Assembly: GCA_001824635.1 (NCBI GenBank)
Contig: MHYB01000026.1
Location: forward strand, 33,874 to 42,154
Length of the DNA: 8,281 bases
Origin: Planctomycetes bacterium GWF2_50_10
Lineage (GTDB): Bacteria > Planctomycetota > Phycisphaerae > Sedimentisphaerales > GWF2-50-10
Direction: 5' to 3'
Shown here: positions 4,599 through 8,281 of the stretch, one piece after another
How the letters are laid out: each line of letters opens with the position of its first letter
Position numbering within the stretch: the stretch's first letter is position 1
The notes under the pieces: generated by a model
The model's database searches: none
Seen by the model: the letters and a program-made list of their open reading frames with translations, nothing else
What the model was told of the DNA's origin: nothing
Program-made: the position numbers and the translations under genes

Positions 4599-5573
4599 CT
4601 ATACATAGAGGTCCTCGTACATGGCGGGTGTGGGGGGGTCGGGGGCAGTTCTGGCGAATTCGACGGCTTTGGTGACGGTGTCTTTGCAGCGGGTATCTAT
4701 CTGGTCAAAATCGGCGTCGGTGATTATTTTGGCGACGATCAGTTTGTCTTTGAAGAGGAGGATGGGGTCGTTTTGGCGGTATTGGGTTATTTCTTCTTTT
4801 GTGCGGTAGGTGCCGGGGTCGGACATGGAGTGGCCGACGTAGCGGTAGGTTTTGCATTCGAGGAGAGTGGGCATTTTCTGGTCGCGGGCTAACTGGGCGG
4901 CTTTTTTTATTTCTTCGTTTACGGCGAGGATATCCATGCCGTCGACCTGGGAGCCGGGGATTGCGTAGGCGCAGGAAAGTTTTGAAAGGTCTTTTACGGC
5001 GGAAACACGGCGGAAATCTGTTCCCATCGCGTATTGGTTATTCTCGCAGATGTAGACGATGGGGAGTTTCCAGATGCGGGCGATGTTTACGCTTTCGTGG
5101 AAGGTGCCCTGATGGATGGCTCCGTCGCCGAAGAAGCAGAGGACGGCGCCGGGTTCGGACATATACTTGATCTTGAAGGCTACGCCGGTGGCGAGGGGGA
5201 TGTGTGCGCCGACGATGCCGTTGCCGCCGAAGAAGTGGCGGTCTTTGTCGAAGAAGTGCATCGAGCCGCCTTTGCCGTGGGCGGTGCCGGCTTGTTTGCC
5301 GTAGAGTTCGGCCATGATGGAGGATGGGTCCATGCCAACGGCGAGGGCGAAGCCGTGGTCGCGGTAGGCGGTGAGGATGTAATCCTTTTGGAGATCAATG
5401 GCGGCAACTGCACCGACTGCGATAGCTTCCTGGCCTATATACAAATGGAGAAAGCCGCCGAATTCACGGAGGCCGTAGCGTTTGGTGGCTTCTTCTTCGA
5501 AGCGGCGTATGAGCTGCATGTCGTAGAGGAGTTTTTTTAACAGTTGGGGATCGTAATTTGATATTTCAGGCAT
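4599..5573 (-). CDS. pdhA: Pyruvate dehydrogenase E1 component, alpha subunit
   Basis: This is the alpha half of E1, which binds thiamine diphosphate and Mg2+ and decarboxylates pyruvate together with PdhB. It has 324 residues, the usual length for the separate-subunit type. Visible signatures are IGQEAIAVG (46-54), YRDHG (70-74), GTAHGKGGSMH (96-106), and the thiamine-diphosphate motif from GDG (149-151) to NN (178-179). The loop HSMSDPGTYRTKEE (248-261) corresponds to the loop that carries phosphorylation sites in mitochondrial E1 alpha. The start at ATG 5573 is two bases after the TGA of the upstream flavin-protein gene. Only a weak AAAGG about a dozen bases away is available, so translational coupling is likely. 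Codons are mostly C-ending (GCC, GGC, ATC, TTC). The ~294-base gap to pdhB is filled with repeats. A branched-chain or acetoin E1 alpha is a less likely alternative. Confidence 0.94.
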   Translation of the reverse strand: MPEISNYDPQLLKKLLYDMQLIRRFEEEATKRYGLREFGGFLHLYIGQEAIAVGAVAAIDLQKDYILTAYRDHGFALAVGMDPSSIMAELYGKQAGTAHGKGGSMHFFDKDRHFFGGNGIVGAHIPLATGVAFKIKYMSEPGAVLCFFGDGAIHQGTFHESVNIARIWKLPIVYICENNQYAMGTDFRRVSAVKDLSKLSCAYAIPGSQVDGMDILAVNEEIKKAAQLARDQKMPTLLECKTYRYVGHSMSDPGTYRTKEEITQYRQNDPILLFKDKLIVAKIITDADFDQIDTRCKDTVTKAVEFARTAPDPPTPAMYEDLYV

Positions 5574-5575
5574 AT

Positions 5576-6025
5576 TCAGGAGCCTTTGGTAAATTCGACT
5601 GTGGTACGATGGCCGCTGTCGGGTAAGAAATACTCGGCGTTTGTTATCATCGTTTCGATGACGACAAAGCTCATTTGTTCGATATTTGCTTTCCAGAAGA
5701 TTGCCAGGTGTTCGGCGAGCGTTTCCATAAGTTCGGTTTTTAAAGCGGGATTATCGATAACACGGGCAAGGCCGGTTACAGTGATAACCTTTTTGAGTGA
5801 GCGGTTCTGGAAGAGCCAGGATACGTTGGCGTTATTGGCAATGTGTGCTAATTCTGTGTTACCGTGCATGGAGAAGCAAAATATCCTATCGGGATACTCT
5901 GAAAGCATGGCGGGGGTCATCCATCTGCCGCGTGGGAAACAATTTTCGCTGCAAGTGATGAGTACGGCGGTTTTGGCTTCGTCGATAATTTTGCCCAGTT
6001 CGGTGAGCAGTTCCTGCTGGTTCAT
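5576..6025 (-). CDS. Pyridoxamine 5'-phosphate oxidase-like (general stress protein 26 type) flavin split-barrel protein
   Basis: This 149-residue protein has the pattern of small FMN-binding split-barrel proteins. After an N-terminal helix comes AVLITCSENCFPRGRWMTP (20-38), then RIFCFSMHGNTELAHIANN (47-65), a strand VSWLFQNR, and VITVTGLARVID (81-92), followed by an acidic/helical stretch and FVVIETMITNAEYF near the C-terminus. Family members bind FMN, F420 or haem-like cofactors; most, including the stress-protein branch, lack a proven substrate. True PNPO function is unlikely given the short length. The start at ATG 6025 has AAGGG about eight bases upstream; the ATG at 6030 reads into a stop after two codons. 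It is first in the operon and ends two bases before pdhA, so it is co-expressed with the dehydrogenase. Its role there is unknown. Confidence 0.8.
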   Translation of the reverse strand: MNQQELLTELGKIIDEAKTAVLITCSENCFPRGRWMTPAMLSEYPDRIFCFSMHGNTELAHIANNANVSWLFQNRSLKKVITVTGLARVIDNPALKTELMETLAEHLAIFWKANIEQMSFVVIETMITNAEYFLPDSGHRTTVEFTKGS

Positions 6026-6034
6026 TTCATAGCC

Positions 6035-6061
6035 CTTAGCGTTTAGCGTATAGCGTTTAGA
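6035..6061. repeat. TAGCGTTTAGCGTA tandem short-word repeat in the operon leader
   Basis: TTAGCGTTTAGCG and TATAGCGTTTAG form three to four drifting copies of a TAGCGTT(T/A) word just upstream of the flavin-protein ribosome-binding site. On the transcript this is the 5' leader of the pdh operon. Another micro-repeat family; it may simply be neutral expansion. Confidence 0.5.
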
Positions 6062-6093
6062 AAAGAGAGAATAAGGCCCCCTGTTCAGTTAGT

Positions 6094-6122
6094 TTTCTAG
6101 CATATAGGCGAGGGGTTTTCAA
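6094..6122 (-). promoter_or_regulatory. Sigma-70-like promoter for the flavin-protein/pdhABC operon
   Basis: On the minus strand TTGAAA (6117-6122, five of six to TTGACA) and TAGAAA (6094-6099, four of six to TATAAT) are 17 bases apart. Initiation near 6087 would give a leader of about 60 bases carrying the TAGCGTTT repeat. It lies in the divergent spacer shared with nnrD, so regulation of the two operons could interact. I see no clear operator palindrome. Confidence 0.45.
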
Positions 6123-6246
6123 GCAAATAAAAAGTAGGCTAGCAGTGGGCATATTGGGTAAAGTGGTTTACTTAATCTTGTGCAGCTCGCGGGTGGGCGA
6201 TTGTTTTTGATTGCCATTTGGGCGGTTGTGTTTTAGACTCCTGATC

Positions 6247-7113
6247 ATGGATAGAATAACTAATATACCAAGATTAATGGAGCGGGCGGCGGATTCCCAT
6301 AAGGGTACGTTCGGGACAGTGCTTGTTGTGGGCGGATCTTACGGGATGGCTGGTGCGCCGGCGCTGGCGGCAAGTGCTGCTCTGCGAAGCGGGGCGGGAC
6401 TCGTCCGAGTGGCGGTGGTAAACGATATATTGCCGACAGTTGCATCGTTTAATCCATGTTATACCACTGTACCGCTGGGAGAGGCGGATGACGGGATGCT
6501 TAGCGCGCGAGCGGCGGGGGCGGTGCTTGAGGCGGCGAGGGATTGCGATGCGGTTGCGATTGGGCCGGGGCTGGGGGTTGGGGCTGGGCCGCAGGAGGTT
6601 TTGCGGGGACTGATCACTACGGCGGGAATGAAAATAGTTATCGATGCAGACGGTTTGAATAATCTTTCGCAGATGCATCACTGGCCTGATATCAAGAAGG
6701 CGAGTGTTGTTGTGACTCCGCACCCGGGTGAAATGAAAAGATTATGGACGGGGCTGTTCCGGGAGCCTATGCCAGATGACAAGGCTCAAGCGGCTGGTTT
6801 ATTGGCGCAGCGGTGCGGTGTTGTGGCCGTGCTTAAAGGGGCTGGTTCAGTTGTGACCGACGGGAAAAAGTATTATGTAAATGAAACGGGCAACGCGGGT
6901 ATGGCAACGGGCGGAACGGGTGACGTGCTTACGGGAGTGATCGCGGCGATGATTGGGCAGAAGCTGGAACTATTTGAGGCGGGTGTGCTTGGGACGTATG
7001 TGCATGGGTTAGCTGGGGATATTGCTGAAATAAAATACGGGCAGGTGAGCCTTATCGCAACGGATGTTATCGCGTGCCTGGCGGACGCGTTTAAGCAGAC
7101 AACTACAATTTAA
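6247..7113 (+). CDS. nnrD: ADP-dependent NAD(P)H-hydrate dehydratase (YjeF C-terminal-type domain, stand-alone)
   Basis: The enzyme dehydrates the damaged cofactor S-NAD(P)HX back to NAD(P)H using ADP. From ATG 6247 it has 288 residues, the size of the stand-alone carbohydrate-kinase-like domain; the N-terminal epimerase (NnrE) half of bifunctional Nnr is absent. Motifs in order: SHKGTFGTVLVVGGSYGMAGA (17-37), the AIGPGLG loop, VIDADGLN, VVTPHPGEM, VAVLKGAGSVV, and NAGMATGGTGD ending at catalytic-type Asp226. Upstream in-frame TTG codons exist (for example 6211), but homologous proteins begin close to the chosen Met. No good ribosome-binding site precedes it, so translation may start on a short leader. 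Codons are strongly G-ending (GCG, GGG, CTG), opposite to the pdh genes. The gene is divergent from the pdh operon and 17 bases before the DUF4432 gene. Confidence 0.93.
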   Translation: MDRITNIPRLMERAADSHKGTFGTVLVVGGSYGMAGAPALAASAALRSGAGLVRVAVVNDILPTVASFNPCYTTVPLGEADDGMLSARAAGAVLEAARDCDAVAIGPGLGVGAGPQEVLRGLITTAGMKIVIDADGLNNLSQMHHWPDIKKASVVVTPHPGEMKRLWTGLFREPMPDDKAQAAGLLAQRCGVVAVLKGAGSVVTDGKKYYVNETGNAGMATGGTGDVLTGVIAAMIGQKLELFEAGVLGTYVHGLAGDIAEIKYGQVSLIATDVIACLADAFKQTTTI

Positions 7114-7130
7114 TTAAGGTTTTAAATTCT

Positions 7131-8162
7131 ATGGCAAAGAAGAACAATGGTTGGAAGGACAGGGTTATAAATCATGCTCAGCTGGGCGGCATCGAGACTT
7201 CGGTGCTGGATAACGGGATGGGCAGGGGATGCAGGGTCGCGTGGGTTAACGCAGGGGCGCTAAGATACAAAGTGGCGATAGATCGCTCGATGGATATTGT
7301 TGAAGCATTTTATAAAGAGCATTCGCTGGCGTTCCTTACGCACGGGGCGACGATGAACAGGCGGTATGATGTTAACAGCGGGCTTAACTGGCTGGAGAGC
7401 TTTAACTGTGGTCTTTTGGCAACCTGCGGGTTGCAGCATTACGGCGGGCCTGAAAGTGATGAGAGCGGCACACGGGGTTTGCACGGGCGCATAAGTAATA
7501 TGGATTGCCAACTGCAAGGTGTGAGCAATCCTGATCTTGCGGGCAACAATATGGAAATGAGTATTTCTGGCATGATGAAGGAAACACGGATGTTCGGGCC
7601 TAACCTGGAACTGCGACGGACGATTTCGTCAACGCTCGGTGAGGCGGCGATACGAATCCGTGACGAGGTGGTGAATGTGGGCAACAGCGAGGCGCCGCAT
7701 ATGCTGCTTTATCATTTCAATTTCGGCTATCCGATAATCGATGAGGGTACGGAGATCGTTTACAAAGGCTCATGCACGAGCCGGGGAGCGATACCGGGAG
7801 ATGATGTAATATTCAACAGCAAAAACGATTACAAAAAATGCCCGGCTCCGCGACAGGATCATCGCGGATACGGCGAGGCATGCGGATTGATCGATCCTAA
7901 AGCTGATGCAGGCGGGATGTGCTCAATTAGTTTGCGCAACGCCAAAATTGGGCTGAGTGCTTTTGTTAAATTCAAAAAGGAACAACTGCCTTTCGTGTGG
8001 AATTGGCAGCATTTTGGGCCGAGTGAATACGTTGTGGGCATTGAACCGGCGACAAATGGACTCTTTGGCCAATCCAATGCACGCAAGTCGGGTGAATTGA
8101 TAATGCTCAAGCCTGGAGAAAAACGGCTGTATGAAGTTGAGGTTAGTGTAACGGAAATTTAG
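7131..8162 (+). CDS. DUF4432 family protein, aldose-1-epimerase-like
   Basis: This 343-residue protein matches the style of DUF4432, a family with the galactose-mutarotase-like beta-sandwich fold that probably acts on a sugar or sugar derivative. Recognisable segments are an N-terminal region with RSMDIVEAFYKEHSLAFLTH (residues ~51-70), LLATCGLQHYGGP (~95-107), GLHGRISNM (~115-123), HMLLYHFNFGYPIIDEG (~190-206), and a C-terminal FVWNWQHFGPSEYVVGIEP before a beta-rich end. The repeated His and acidic residues in these blocks suit a mutarotase-type pocket; the substrate is unknown. There is no signal peptide, so it is probably cytoplasmic. An AAGG at 7116-7119 is eleven bases before ATG. It sits 17 bases after nnrD and is probably co-transcribed. 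Codon use is less G-biased than nnrD. The family assignment is from memory of conserved blocks. Confidence 0.8.
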   Translation: MAKKNNGWKDRVINHAQLGGIETSVLDNGMGRGCRVAWVNAGALRYKVAIDRSMDIVEAFYKEHSLAFLTHGATMNRRYDVNSGLNWLESFNCGLLATCGLQHYGGPESDESGTRGLHGRISNMDCQLQGVSNPDLAGNNMEMSISGMMKETRMFGPNLELRRTISSTLGEAAIRIRDEVVNVGNSEAPHMLLYHFNFGYPIIDEGTEIVYKGSCTSRGAIPGDDVIFNSKNDYKKCPAPRQDHRGYGEACGLIDPKADAGGMCSISLRNAKIGLSAFVKFKKEQLPFVWNWQHFGPSEYVVGIEPATNGLFGQSNARKSGELIMLKPGEKRLYEVEVSVTEI

Positions 8163-8178
8163 TTTGGATTTGTGCGGC

Positions 8179-8206
8179 GGTGGGCAAGAGTACTTGCCCA
8201 CCCTAC
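8179..8206. repeat. GGTGGGCAAG palindromic element, copy c, between convergent genes
   Basis: GGTGGGCAAG (8179-8188), loop AGTA and CTTGCCCACC (8193-8202) make a perfect 10-bp stem, followed by CTAC as in copies a and b. The stem's innermost pair is G-C here and C-G in copies a and b. It lies in the 55-base gap between the DUF4432 stop and the msrA stop, where it could serve as a bidirectional 3' structure, although no T-tract follows on either strand. Confidence 0.65.
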
Positions 8207-8217
8207 AGTTGCTTAAT

Positions 8218-8281
8218 CTATTTTGTTGGGCAGACGGAGATGCCGTGTTTTTCGAGATAGCGCTGGTGGTATTCTTCTGCG
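8218..8281 (-). CDS. msrA: Peptide-methionine (S)-S-oxide reductase, C-terminal end only (cut by window edge)
   Basis: The last 20 codons and TAG of a minus-strand gene are present. The residues AEEYHQRYLEKHGISVCPTK match the MsrA C-terminal pattern, in which a (F/Y)xxAE(E/D)YHQxYL segment near the active-site pocket is followed by a tail often containing a resolving Cys. MsrA reduces the S-epimer of methionine sulfoxide in proteins with electrons from thioredoxin. The N-terminal GCFW active site lies outside the window. The gene converges on the DUF4432 gene. Identification rests on a short but distinctive segment. Confidence 0.75.
   Translation of the reverse strand, partial: AEEYHQRYLEKHGISVCPTK

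Noticed and set aside
4341..4606. Minus-strand open frames reading through the pdhA-pdhB spacer, with peptides such as VIPAKAGIQ or SSPRRRGSR
   Set aside because: These are translations of the REP-like and GTGGGCAA repeats. Such peptides are a well-known artefact of repeat elements and have no ribosome-binding site or domain.
3918..4892. Long plus-strand open frame (over 300 residues) antisense to pdhB and pdhA
   Set aside because: It is Gly/Val/Ala/Asp-rich, as expected when the C-ending codons of the real genes are read in antisense, and it runs straight through a repeat-filled spacer. No domain is recognisable.
5034..5540. Plus-strand open frame of 168 residues antisense to pdhA
   Set aside because: Low-complexity Ala/Glu/Val/Gly composition mirrors pdhA codon bias; pdhA itself has a full set of family motifs.
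5586..6032. Plus-strand open frame antisense to the flavin protein gene
   Set aside because: It is the mirror of a gene with clear family motifs and has no family features of its own.

Overview
The window is a housekeeping stretch of bacterial chromosome whose spacers are unusually rich in repeats. It holds five complete recognisable genes plus one more of a known but uncharacterised family, one doubtful small gene, and two genes cut by the window edges. A Planctomycetota-like (PVC) origin is my best guess, at low to moderate confidence. It rests on the N-terminal 'SHKG.FG.VLVVGGS.GMAGA' style of the NAD(P)HX dehydratase, the DUF4432 sugar-epimerase-like protein, and long spacers filled with degenerate short-word repeats and hairpin mosaics. 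No rRNA, tRNA, phage, transposase or CRISPR array is visible, and nothing here requires an accessory or defence system.

Layout. At the left edge is the start of a minus-strand secreted protein (1-93) with its own promoter. About 1.4 kb without a confident gene follows (94-1501). It contains a very G-rich stretch with G-quadruplex potential, short-word repeats, an unexplained block at 690-1035, one possible 56-residue gene (1036-1206), a copy of an interspersed double-hairpin repeat, and a hairpin that may terminate the next operon. Positions 6025-1502 on the minus strand carry a four-gene operon: a pyridoxamine-phosphate-oxidase-like flavin split-barrel protein, then pdhA (E1 alpha), pdhB (E1 beta) and pdhC (E2) of a pyruvate-type 2-oxoacid dehydrogenase complex. 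The first two genes are 2 bases apart. By contrast, pdhA-pdhB and pdhB-pdhC are separated by about 0.3 and 0.6 kb of repeat-laden spacer. No E3 (dihydrolipoamide dehydrogenase) gene is present in the window. Divergently transcribed on the plus strand are nnrD (ADP-dependent NAD(P)H-hydrate dehydratase) and a DUF4432 aldose-1-epimerase-like gene, 17 bases apart. At the right edge the C-terminal end of a minus-strand msrA converges on them, with a hairpin repeat between.

The most unusual observations concern repeats. A 36-base AT-rich repeat sits in frame in both flexible linkers of E2, exactly flanking the E3/E1-binding domain, and closely resembles an intergenic repeat in the same window. Interspersed hairpin elements show compensatory base changes between copies, and one element appears nested inside another. 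In addition, the plus strand is G-rich whichever strand is coding, so minus-strand genes favour C-ending codons and nnrD favours G-ending codons. This suggests a strong replication-strand skew, with the pdh operon on the lagging strand.
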